Assembly: GCA_947503285.1 (NCBI GenBank)
Contig: CANNDD010000006.1
Location: forward strand, 155,377 to 219,376
Direction of reading: 5' to 3'
Source: an uncultured Croceitalea sp.
GTDB taxonomy: Bacteria > Bacteroidota > Bacteroidia > Flavobacteriales > Flavobacteriaceae
DNA length: 64,000 bases
This document shows positions 28,230 through 36,609 of the stretch, piece after piece (the stretch's first letter is position 1; each line of letters starts with the position of its first letter). A program made the position numbers and the translations under genes. The notes beneath the pieces are model-generated. The model was not told the DNA's origin. It searched no databases and saw only the letters and a list, made by a program, of their open reading frames with translations.

Positions 28230-29499
28230 AAGTGTTCTTAAACGGTTAGACTGGCTAACCGTTCTTCTTTATCTTTTATTGGTCTTCTTTGGTTGGATAA
28301 ACATTTATAGTACCACCTTTACAGATGCATCAAGCTCCATACTTGATTTTTCGACCTCATATGGAAAACAGCTTTTCTTTATGGGCATTTCATTCGTGAT
28401 GGTCATTGTAATCATGTCTTTGGAAACCACTTTCTTTGAACGTTTTGCCAGTATTTTCTATATCGTTTCGATTGTATTGTTAATTGGATTGTACCTTTTT
28501 GGTAAGACGATTGCTGGGGCCACTTCATGGTATGATCTAGGGTTTTTCAACTTTCAACCTTCAGAGTTTACGAAAATGGCCACTGCCCTCGCCATAGCCA
28601 AGTACCTTAGTGATATACAAACCGACATCAAGAAAATCAGGCATCAATGGTACGCCATTCTGATCATAGCGATACCCGTTCTTCTTATTATACCGCAGCC
28701 AGACCCCGGTAGTGCCCTAATCTATTTTGCCCTGTTTTTTGTGCTTTTTAGGGAAGGGCTTCCGCTAAAATATTTAGGGTTGTCCATTTTGTTGGTGCTT
28801 CTCTTTATCAGCACACTTAAGTTTGGGGTGGTTTGGGTATGTATTGGCTTGGGAATTTTGATCTCTTTGTTTTTTTTCATTAAAAGGGGGGATGTGAAAA
28901 TCCCAAAAATCCCACTCGTACTATTTCTGATATCGTGTCTGATCATATCACTATCGGTGAACTTTGTTTTCAACAATGTCTTCGAACAGCGACATCGTGA
29001 TCGATTCGGTTTATGGCTAGGCCTAGAAAAAGACCCTGTAAAGCTAGAACAAATCAAAAAGACGATTGGTTACAACACCTATCAATCAGAAAAGGCCATT
29101 GAGTCTGGAGGATTTTTTGGAAAGGGCTTTTTGGAAGGAACCCGCACAAAGGGCGACTTCGTACCCCAACAACATACCGATTATATCTTCAGTTCTGTAG
29201 GGGAAGAATGGGGGTTCATCGGCACCACATTGATCATAATCATCTTCACCTTGTTATTTTTAAGATTGATACACGTCGCAGAACGGCAGAAACGTGATTT
29301 TAGCCGTATGTACGGTTATGGCGTAATCTCCATTTTGTTGATTCATTATTTCATTAATATCGGCATGGTCATCGGTCTTTTACCGACAATAGGTATTCCA
29401 CTACCCTTCTTTAGTTATGGTGGATCAGGCCTTATTTTTTTTACCGCCATGCTCTTCACCTTTCTAAAGCTCGATACAGCTAGGTTGAACGAGCTTTAA
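28219..29499 (+). CDS. rodA: Rod shape-determining peptidoglycan glycosyltransferase RodA
   Basis: 426 residues with about ten membrane helices. SEDS-family marks: IAGATSWYDLGFFNFQPSEF, IPQPDPGSALIYFALFF, DFVPQQHTDYIFSSVGEEWG and LPFFSYGGSGLIFF. It polymerises lipid II glycan strands together with PBP2. Last gene of the mre operon; its stop overlaps by 4 bp with the stop region of the convergent nuclease gene. Confidence 0.97.
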   Translation: MSGKSVLKRLDWLTVLLYLLLVFFGWINIYSTTFTDASSSILDFSTSYGKQLFFMGISFVMVIVIMSLETTFFERFASIFYIVSIVLLIGLYLFGKTIAGATSWYDLGFFNFQPSEFTKMATALAIAKYLSDIQTDIKKIRHQWYAILIIAIPVLLIIPQPDPGSALIYFALFFVLFREGLPLKYLGLSILLVLLFISTLKFGVVWVCIGLGILISLFFFIKRGDVKIPKIPLVLFLISCLIISLSVNFVFNNVFEQRHRDRFGLWLGLEKDPVKLEQIKKTIGYNTYQSEKAIESGGFFGKGFLEGTRTKGDFVPQQHTDYIFSSVGEEWGFIGTTLIIIIFTLLFLRLIHVAERQKRDFSRMYGYGVISILLIHYFINIGMVIGLLPTIGIPLPFFSYGGSGLIFFTAMLFTFLKLDTARLNEL

Positions 29500-30314
29500 A
29501 AGCTCCATCCTGATTTATTGATCTTCGTTTCCAATTGCCGTTGCCAGTCTAAATCCTGTTGGTAAAAAAAGTCAATACCCGTACGTTTCTCGATTTCATC
29601 AATGGATACTAAAAAATAATCCAAGGGTTGTTTACTTTCTTTATGCGGCATTAAGAATGCCAGGGCCTTGCCCTGCTTACCTGCCTTTCTATAAACAATT
29701 TTATAGAACATATTAGGGACGTCAACATCCTCTTCACCGATTTCTTCCAGGTCCCGTTCCAGTATCCCCCCAGTGACTATAAACAAGTCCCCATAACTTT
29801 TGCACCATTGTCTTACCTGTTTTTCAAGCCTATTCCATACCCCCGCATTAAAATCGCGATTTTGCGGTGCTATATTGCTCGTATAAAAGGTTTCGTTGTA
29901 AGCATATTCCGAAAATCTGCGATCACCGGCCGGGCATAAGTGTCCCCTGTCATAACCAGAACCCTTATAGTTGCGCCAATCAGCAGATTTAGAGCTTATT
30001 TTTGGATCTTCTATAAAGTATGGTCTTTCTCTGTCATCATAAGTTAGATGCTCTTTCTTGAGCTCGTAAGCAACCCATTCGGCCTGTTCATGCCCTTCAC
30101 TATAAGATAACATATAGAAATTGTGTTCTGCCAAACTGTTCGTCGTTGAGCTGGGCACCAACATATGATCGACAACCGTCTTTTTTCCGTCGTTTTCAGG
30201 ATTGGAATAGGTACTGGGATTATAAAAATTCTCAAATACCCAAAAACCAATGATACAGACTGCCAGTAGTATGGTATAAATGGTTCGGCTTCTTTTTATT
30301 TTTCTTTGCACCAT
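29496..30314 (-). CDS. Membrane-anchored DNA/RNA non-specific endonuclease (NUC1 family)
   Basis: 272 residues from the ATG at 30314, preferred over a TTG at 30335. One N-terminal helix (TIYTILLAVCIIGFWVF) anchors or exports the protein. The nuclease domain has the catalytic motif YDRGHLCPAGDRRF (His of DRGH) and the metal-site region TSNIAPQNRDFNAGVWNRLE. Such beta-beta-alpha-metal nucleases cut DNA and RNA without sequence specificity, here outside the cytoplasm, probably for nutrient or DNA clearance (inference). It is convergent with rodA. Confidence 0.92.
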   Translation of the reverse strand: MVQRKIKRSRTIYTILLAVCIIGFWVFENFYNPSTYSNPENDGKKTVVDHMLVPSSTTNSLAEHNFYMLSYSEGHEQAEWVAYELKKEHLTYDDRERPYFIEDPKISSKSADWRNYKGSGYDRGHLCPAGDRRFSEYAYNETFYTSNIAPQNRDFNAGVWNRLEKQVRQWCKSYGDLFIVTGGILERDLEEIGEEDVDVPNMFYKIVYRKAGKQGKALAFLMPHKESKQPLDYFLVSIDEIEKRTGIDFFYQQDLDWQRQLETKINKSGWSF

Positions 30315-30421
30315 TAATTTGAACTTTGCTATCAAAAAGGTTGATTACTTAAGTAGATAGGGACACAGAACAAGTTTTGTTGTCTTTTCACATAAGCGTA
30401 CTTTTACCCCTTTGAATTTCA

Positions 30422-31399
30422 ATGGCAATTATAACGAAAAATATACAAGGGGCTAAGACCATTCTTGATGGTGGTGGTCTGGTGGCGATACCAACTGAAA
30501 CCGTATATGGCCTAGCTGCCAAGGCTACTGACCCAGCTGCGCTTGCCTCCATTTTTAAAACCAAGGGCAGGCCAAGTAATAATCCCTTGATTTTACATTT
30601 CCCTGATTTTAAGGCTATGGCACCTTATATCAAAGCAATCCCTGACGGGGTACGGCTGCTTGCGGCTAAGTTTTGGCCAGGTCCACTTACCCTCTTGCTA
30701 CCAAAAACAACCCTTGTACCCGACGCGGTTACGGCGGGACTGCCCAGGGTTGCCGTTCGCGTACCTGACCATAAGCTGACATTGGGGCTATTGAACCAAT
30801 TGGATTATCCACTTGCTGCTCCAAGTGCCAACCCCTCTGGTTATATCAGCCCCACAAAACCATCTCACGTCAACATCCAACTTGGGGATAAAATACCTAT
30901 GATACTTGATGGTGGAAACTGTGAAAAGGGATTGGAATCCACTATTTTAGGATGGAATGATGACGGAATTCCCACCATTTACAGAAAGGGAATCATTACC
31001 AAAGGTGATCTAGAAACTGTTTTGAATAAAGAAGTCTGTATATACGACTCCCATTCACAAACGTTGGAGGCACCAGGGATGCTTTCTTCCCATTACGCAC
31101 CGAACACAAGAACGCTGCTTAGTTCGACCATATCAGAAAAGATTGACGAGAACAAACATTTGAAAATAGGGTTGATCAGCTTCAAAAATGCCTATGAAGG
31201 TGATGTGGCCATAACCAAAGAAATCGTACTATCAAGTGATGGTGCATTGGACGAGGTGGCCTATAAGCTTTATGCGGCCATGCGTGAATTGGATGGTTTA
31301 GGGCTTGACGTCTTACTTATCGAAAAAGTACCGGATACGGGTATCGGTAAGGCCATCAATGATCGCTTAACAAGATCTGCAATAACCGGTACCAAATAG
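30422..31399 (+). CDS. tsaC: L-threonylcarbamoyladenylate synthase (Sua5 type)
   Basis: 325 residues. The N-terminal YrdC domain makes threonylcarbamoyl-AMP from Thr, bicarbonate and ATP for tRNA t6A37: LVAIPTETVYGLAAKATD, IFKTKGRPSNNPLILH, FWPGPLTLLL, RVAVRVPDH, APSANPSGYISPT. The C-terminal Sua5 domain starts near APGMLSSHYAPNT, so this is the long form. Divergent from the nuclease gene and closed by a terminator directly at its stop. Confidence 0.96.
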   Translation: MAIITKNIQGAKTILDGGGLVAIPTETVYGLAAKATDPAALASIFKTKGRPSNNPLILHFPDFKAMAPYIKAIPDGVRLLAAKFWPGPLTLLLPKTTLVPDAVTAGLPRVAVRVPDHKLTLGLLNQLDYPLAAPSANPSGYISPTKPSHVNIQLGDKIPMILDGGNCEKGLESTILGWNDDGIPTIYRKGIITKGDLETVLNKEVCIYDSHSQTLEAPGMLSSHYAPNTRTLLSSTISEKIDENKHLKIGLISFKNAYEGDVAITKEIVLSSDGALDEVAYKLYAAMRELDGLGLDVLLIEKVPDTGIGKAINDRLTRSAITGTK

Positions 31400-31425
31400 A
31401 AAAGCCCTGAATTATCAGGGCTTTT
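31400..31425. terminator. Terminator between tsaC and prc
   Basis: A perfect 11-bp stem (AAAAGCCCTGA 31400-31410 with TCAGGGCTTTT 31415-31425), 4-nt loop, followed by a T-rich tract. It begins directly after the tsaC stop and lies 20 bp from the stop of the convergent prc gene, so it can act both ways. Confidence 0.92.
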
Positions 31426-31445
31426 CTATTTTATTTTCGATTACA

Positions 31446-33641
31446 CTATCCTTTTACGCTTGCTAATTTTGCCTTGGTATTCTTTAAAGAATTCAATTTA
31501 AGGTCTTCCAATACGTTAATCGCTTCTTCAACATAAACGTCTTTGGCCAAGTCGGTGTGCCAACGATCACGTTTTTCCCTTAAAACAGGATCTTGGGTGA
31601 ACAATTCCTTCTCATATTTCAATGATTCAAAAGTCAGTCTTGAATCATATTTAGAAAGTTCCTTAAAGTAATTTGATCTCTCCCTGTTCTTCTCTTGGGT
31701 TGACTTGTAAGATTCGTAATTAAGGGAAACTGACATTTCATCTTGTTGATCCCTTAACCATTTTGCATTTTCTTCAATCAATTTAATTTGGGAATTGTTG
31801 GCCATTCTTGCCTGGCTTCTGGCCACCGTGGCCTCATAATCAATATTTCCATTCCATACCTCATAATCAGCAGGGGAAATCTTATCCCAGTTCAACGGAT
31901 TTTCTTGGTCACGCTCGCCGAGATCGATATAGCTGTATTTATCTGGTACCACGATATCACTTTTTACGCCTTCCAACTGGGTCGACCCTCCATTGATCCT
32001 ATAAAATTTTTGCGTGGTCAACTTGATGGCCCCTAAGTCACCATGTTCATTACTTCGCACGATATTATCAAGCGGAATCACATTTTGAACGGTTCCCTTA
32101 CCAAAGGTCTGCTTGCTTCCAAGCACAACAGCTCTTTTATAATCTTGCATCGCTGCCGCTAGAATTTCAGAGGCAGAAGCCGAAAGTTCGTTTACCAAAA
32201 TCACAAGTGGCCCGTCCCACTGAATACGCTCATCCTTATCTTCATGGATTTCTTTGTCTTGGGTAGAAGACTTGACTTGAACAATTGGTCCATCTTTAAT
32301 GAAAAGCCCCGCCATTTCAACTACGGTTTTCAAAGAACCACCTCCATTGTCCCTTAAATCAAGAATAAGTCCTTCGACACCTTCTTGCTTCAATCTTTCA
32401 ACCTCTTTGGCCACATCAGTTGCTGCATTTCGCTCGGTATAATCATCAAAGTCCACATAAAATTTGGGTAAATTGATCAATCCGAACTTGGTATCTTCCT
32501 TAATCACTTTGGCGGATTTTGCGTATGATTCTTCCAATTCGACCACATCACGCGTAATAGATACTACATCTTGTGTGCCATCGACCTTTCTTACCGTGAG
32601 GTCTACAATAGTCCCTTTAGGGCCCTTGATCAGTTTTATGGCATCATCGAGACGCATACCGACAATGTTAATGGGTTCTTCACCTTCTTGACCCACCTTC
32701 AGGATCTCATCGCCGACTTCCAGGCTTTTATCCCTCCAAACAGGTCCGCCGGAAATAATCTCCACTATCTTGGCCCCTTCCGGTTTCTTTTGTAGTCTTG
32801 CGCCAATACCTTCAAATTTACCTGATATCTGGATATCAAATTTATCTTTTGCATCTGGTGCAAAATAAAGGGTGTGCGGATCAAACTCGCCGACTATGGT
32901 GTTTATGTATTGTTCAAACCAATCTTTACGTTCCCACTCATCAACAAAGTCAAAAAACTCATCTAAAGTATTTTTGGTGGTTTCCCTTGCTGCCGCCTCG
33001 ATTTCGGCAATCGTCATATCCTTGATGGCCTTGTCGGTATCTTCAGGTTCTTTTGTGATCTCAACACTTGCAATATCACCTCCCACCGCGGCACCACCGG
33101 AGGCAATCCTATTTTTGATTTTCAATTTACCATCATACACACCTAGGGCATTGTACTTCAATTGCTTTCTCCAACGTTCTTTCAATTGCTTTTTGTTGGA
33201 CGCATAGGGTTCCTCTTTGTAATCGATATTAATCGTTTCATCGTCGGTATAATCAAAAGGTTTTTCCAAGATTGCCGCATAAATGACCTTGGCCTCATCC
33301 ATTCTTTTCATCAAACGCTGGTATACCAAGTTAAAGAAAGAGATATCGGTATTCTTGATTTGGTCGTCAATTTGGTACTTATATTGTTCAAATTCACGAA
33401 TATCACTCTCTAAAAAGTAACGTTTTGTAGGGTCGACAATATCTATAAAATCTTCATAGACACTGGCTGAAAAACTATCGTTGATGTCTTTAGGTTGAAA
33501 GTGCGCCCGTTCTAAGACATACGTAATAAGATCTATTAGTAATTTATCCTTATCGTTGGTTTCAAAAGACTTATTTGTGAAACTGCATGAGGCAACCGCA
33601 ATAAGAATCACCAATAAACCCAGTATAAAATTCTTTTTCAT
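31446..33641 (-). CDS. prc: Carboxy-terminal (tail-specific) processing protease
   Basis: 731 residues. Lipoprotein-like signal (LIAVASC, Cys19). Long N-terminal helical TSP domain (about 30-230), PDZ domain (GKFEGIGARLQKKPEGAKIVEI ... GDEILKVGQEG), and the S41 peptidase with LPKFYVDF, LDLRDNGGGSLKTVVEM, catalytic Ser in VNELSASASEIL and Lys in SKQTFGKGTVQNV. It degrades or trims periplasmic proteins from their C-termini. The C-terminal DUF3340-like region is present, so the protein is of the full Prc type. Confidence 0.95.
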   Translation of the reverse strand: MKKNFILGLLVILIAVASCSFTNKSFETNDKDKLLIDLITYVLERAHFQPKDINDSFSASVYEDFIDIVDPTKRYFLESDIREFEQYKYQIDDQIKNTDISFFNLVYQRLMKRMDEAKVIYAAILEKPFDYTDDETINIDYKEEPYASNKKQLKERWRKQLKYNALGVYDGKLKIKNRIASGGAAVGGDIASVEITKEPEDTDKAIKDMTIAEIEAAARETTKNTLDEFFDFVDEWERKDWFEQYINTIVGEFDPHTLYFAPDAKDKFDIQISGKFEGIGARLQKKPEGAKIVEIISGGPVWRDKSLEVGDEILKVGQEGEEPINIVGMRLDDAIKLIKGPKGTIVDLTVRKVDGTQDVVSITRDVVELEESYAKSAKVIKEDTKFGLINLPKFYVDFDDYTERNAATDVAKEVERLKQEGVEGLILDLRDNGGGSLKTVVEMAGLFIKDGPIVQVKSSTQDKEIHEDKDERIQWDGPLVILVNELSASASEILAAAMQDYKRAVVLGSKQTFGKGTVQNVIPLDNIVRSNEHGDLGAIKLTTQKFYRINGGSTQLEGVKSDIVVPDKYSYIDLGERDQENPLNWDKISPADYEVWNGNIDYEATVARSQARMANNSQIKLIEENAKWLRDQQDEMSVSLNYESYKSTQEKNRERSNYFKELSKYDSRLTFESLKYEKELFTQDPVLREKRDRWHTDLAKDVYVEEAINVLEDLKLNSLKNTKAKLASVKG

Positions 33642-33840
33642 AATATCGTTTTAAGAACTGTGTTATCGTCATTTAACTAGGCCAAAATAGTGCCTTTGAT
33701 TTCGCATTATTCTACCTACGAATTCACTAATATACTGAAAAAATCATGCCGCTTTTTAGAGACCGATTTAATTTTTTGTTAAACGCCGAAGCCGTTGTAT
33801 CATAATGAAAAACGTATTTTTACCATATTAATTATACGAG

Positions 33841-34620
33841 ATGTCAAAACCACTTATTCTTGTTACAAATGATGACGGAATTACCGCCCCAGGTCTGCGT
33901 TCTTTGATTCACTTTGTACGACCATTGGGTGAGGTGGTGGTAGTGGCCCCTGACAGCCCTCAATCGGGTATGGGTCATGCCATAACTATCGACAATACAC
34001 TGTATTCTAAAAGCGTGGTCATTGATACTGAGAAAGGGGCACCCCAAGAATACAGCTGCAGTGGTACTCCTGCTGATTGCGTGAAATTAGCCCTACAAGA
34101 ACTTCTGGGCAGAAAACCTGATATTGTGCTTAGCGGAATCAACCATGGCTCGAATGCTTCCATAAATGTCATCTATTCTGGAACCATGAGTGCTGCCATC
34201 GAAGCTGGTATTGAAGGGATACCCGCCATTGGCTTTTCGTTGTGTGATTACACATGGGATGCAGATTTTAGTCAAACAGGAAGCATCATAAAACGTATCG
34301 TATCCGAAGCACTTAGCAATGGCATACCAAAAGGAACCGTACTTAACGTAAATATTCCAAAAACCTATGGACAAGCCCTAAAAGGCATACGCGTCTGCAG
34401 ACAGGCAAGGGCAAATTGGAAAGAGCAATTTGATAAGCGCACCAGCCCGACCGGAAAAGAATATTATTGGCTATCTGGTGAATTTGAACTTTTAGACAAG
34501 GGCAATGACACCGATATCCATGCACTTGAAGAAGGGTACGTTTCGATCGTCCCTACCCAGTTCGACCTTACTGCCCATCACGTTATTCAAAATATTAATA
34601 ATTGGAGCCTTAATGAATAA
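33841..34620 (+). CDS. surE: 5'/3'-nucleotidase SurE
   Basis: 259 residues. Nucleoside monophosphate phosphatase. Metal site at the N-terminus (LVTNDDGITAPGLRSL, Asp-Asp pair), VVVAPDSPQSGMGHAIT, SCSGTPADCVKLAL, and DIVLSGINHGSNASINVIYSGTM with the conserved SGxNxGxN loop. Full length. The stop overlaps the start of the next gene by 8 bp. Divergent from prc across a 199-bp region in which I saw no clear promoter. Confidence 0.96.
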   Translation: MSKPLILVTNDDGITAPGLRSLIHFVRPLGEVVVVAPDSPQSGMGHAITIDNTLYSKSVVIDTEKGAPQEYSCSGTPADCVKLALQELLGRKPDIVLSGINHGSNASINVIYSGTMSAAIEAGIEGIPAIGFSLCDYTWDADFSQTGSIIKRIVSEALSNGIPKGTVLNVNIPKTYGQALKGIRVCRQARANWKEQFDKRTSPTGKEYYWLSGEFELLDKGNDTDIHALEEGYVSIVPTQFDLTAHHVIQNINNWSLNE

Positions 34621-34900
34621 ACAAAAAAAAGAAATCATAATCGGCTTTTTAGTGGGACTTATAGCCAATACGGTAGGAACATTGCTGTATATCGTACTAT
34701 TCTCTGATTTGGGTATTGTGGAAACTTACAATGCTGCCGTTACCCAAGGTCATGTTGGTAGTATACTGGCCCTTGGTGCCATATTGAACCTTGTGGCATT
34801 TTTCGGGTTTCTGAGAATTCGACGTGATTATCGCGCACGCGGCGTTATTATTGCCACTATTTTGACCGCGCTATTGATTTTGTACTATAAGATTTTTTAG
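34613..34900 (+). CDS. Small two- or three-helix membrane protein between surE and lpxB
   Basis: 95 residues from the ATG at 34613, which overlaps the end of surE (ATGAATAA). MNKQKKEIIIGFLVGLIANT, LGTLLYIVLF-type and ILALGAILNLVAFFGF helices, a basic loop RIRRDYRARG, and a last helix VIIATILTALLILYY. No catalytic residues. Its tight coupling to surE and lpxB (27 bp) suggests an envelope-related role, but I do not recognise a named family. Confidence 0.75.
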   Translation: MNKQKKEIIIGFLVGLIANTVGTLLYIVLFSDLGIVETYNAAVTQGHVGSILALGAILNLVAFFGFLRIRRDYRARGVIIATILTALLILYYKIF

Positions 34901-34927
34901 GGGAAAAGAAATTAATTCGAAACTGGA

Positions 34928-36037
34928 ATGAAGTATTACATCATTGCTGGAGAAGCCTCGGGAGATTTACATGGCTCGAACCTTATCAAAGCACTTTTGA
35001 GGGAAGATGCCCAGGCCGAGGTTCGTTGTTGGGGCGGTGATTTAATGCAAGATGCCGGTGGCGATTTGGCCAAGCATTACAAAAGCATGGCCTTTATGGG
35101 CTTTCTAGAGGTCATCAAGAACATACCAACTATTTTTAAAAATATCCGTTTTTGTAAAGATGATATTGCCCAGTTTCATCCAGATGTGGTGATTTTTATT
35201 GATTTTTCAGGATTTAACCTCCGTATCGCCGAATGGGCCAAATCAAAGGGTTATCGAACCAACTACTATATCTCACCCCAAATCTGGGCATCTCGTGAGG
35301 GCAGGATCAACAAAATCAAACGGGACATTGACAAAATGTTCGTCATTTTACCCTTTGAGAAGGAGTTCTATGCAAAACACAGCTATGATGTTGAATTTGT
35401 GGGTCATCCGCTACTCGATGCTATTTCACAAAGCGATTTGCCAGACACCCATAAATTTTATTCGGATAATGGATTAGACCTCGAAAAACCCATTATTGCA
35501 CTGCTACCAGGAAGCAGAAAACAGGAAGTTCAGAAAATGCTAAACACCATGCTCTCCGTAATTGACAGTTTTGGGCAATACCAATTTGTAATTGCCGGAG
35601 CACCAAGTTTAGATGCTGATTTTTACAAATCGTTCTTGAAAAAAGACCGCGTCCATTTTGTTTCGAACAAAACCTACGCATTGTTAAAACATTCTTATGC
35701 GGCCTTGGTTACTAGTGGAACGGCAACATTGGAAACCGCACTCTTCAAAGTACCCCAAGTGGTTTGCTATAAAGGCAATTGGGTATCATATCAAATTGCC
35801 AAACGTATTATTACCCTCAAGTATATTTCATTGGTTAATCTGATTATGGACAGGGAAGTGGTAAAAGAATTGATCCAGGGGGAACTGAATACCGAAAACT
35901 TGAGAACAGAACTTCAAAAAATCCTTGAAAACGGACATCGAAAACAACTGCTTAAGGACTATGATCAACTGATAAAAAAACTAGGTGGCCCAGGAGCGAG
36001 TAAAAAAACCGCACAATTGATCGTTGAAAATGCCTAA
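34928..36037 (+). CDS. lpxB: Lipid-A-disaccharide synthase
   Basis: 369 residues. Glycosyltransferase family 19 enzyme that joins UDP-diacylglucosamine with lipid X to make the lipid A disaccharide. Signature stretches: YIIAGEASGDLHGSNLIKAL, MGFLEVIKNIP, FIDFSGFNLRIA, YYISPQIWASREGRINKI, FVGHPLLDAI, LLPGSRKQEVQ and LVTSGTATLETALF. Full length. Co-directional with surE and the NlpC lipoprotein gene. Confidence 0.97.
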   Translation: MKYYIIAGEASGDLHGSNLIKALLREDAQAEVRCWGGDLMQDAGGDLAKHYKSMAFMGFLEVIKNIPTIFKNIRFCKDDIAQFHPDVVIFIDFSGFNLRIAEWAKSKGYRTNYYISPQIWASREGRINKIKRDIDKMFVILPFEKEFYAKHSYDVEFVGHPLLDAISQSDLPDTHKFYSDNGLDLEKPIIALLPGSRKQEVQKMLNTMLSVIDSFGQYQFVIAGAPSLDADFYKSFLKKDRVHFVSNKTYALLKHSYAALVTSGTATLETALFKVPQVVCYKGNWVSYQIAKRIITLKYISLVNLIMDREVVKELIQGELNTENLRTELQKILENGHRKQLLKDYDQLIKKLGGPGASKKTAQLIVENA

Positions 36038-36069
36038 TTTTATACACCAAGAAGAAACTTTATTCTTGG

Positions 36070-36609
36070 ATGATGCGTAAAATCCTCATATTTCTTTCAT
36101 TCTTATTACTGGTCGGGTGTTTCGCAAAAAAGAAAACCACCTACAGTAAAACCAGGACCGTCACCGTCAAATCTTCAGAAGATGACTTATCAAGAGAAGA
36201 AAAAACCAAGAAGGATACTTTTGAGAATAAAAAAGCGGAACAAGTCATCGAAACGGCATTGACGTTCACAGGGGTTCGTTACAGGTACGGCGGAATTACC
36301 AAAAAAGGCATGGACTGCTCCGGATTAATTCATGTGACCCTAACCGAAAACGACATTGTTTTTCCGCGGGTCTCGCATCAAATGGCAAACGAAGGAAAAC
36401 GAATTAAAATCGGGCAGGTTCAAAAAGGGGACTTGTTATTTTTCAAAACGAGCAAACGTGGAAAAGACATCAATCATGTAGGTTTGGTAGTAGCGGTAGA
36501 TGACGAAATCAAATTCATACATTCCACTACTTCACGCGGGGTAATCGTTTCGTCATTAAGAGAAGGGTACTGGAATGCGGCTTTTGTAAAAGCAACCCGT
36601 ATTTTGTAA
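36070..36609 (+). CDS. NlpC/P60 lipoprotein peptidase
   Basis: 179 residues (a second ATG lies at 36073). Lipoprotein signal MMRKILIFLSFLLLVGC with lipobox LVGC. A charged linker follows, then the NlpC/P60 domain: FTGVRYRYGGITKKGMDCSGL (catalytic Cys), KGDLLFFKT, and INHVGLVVA (catalytic His). Expected to be a periplasmic, outer-membrane-anchored cell-wall endopeptidase of the Spr/MepS kind. Its stop overlaps the comEC start by 1 bp (TAATG). Confidence 0.93.
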   Translation: MMRKILIFLSFLLLVGCFAKKKTTYSKTRTVTVKSSEDDLSREEKTKKDTFENKKAEQVIETALTFTGVRYRYGGITKKGMDCSGLIHVTLTENDIVFPRVSHQMANEGKRIKIGQVQKGDLLFFKTSKRGKDINHVGLVVAVDDEIKFIHSTTSRGVIVSSLREGYWNAAFVKATRIL

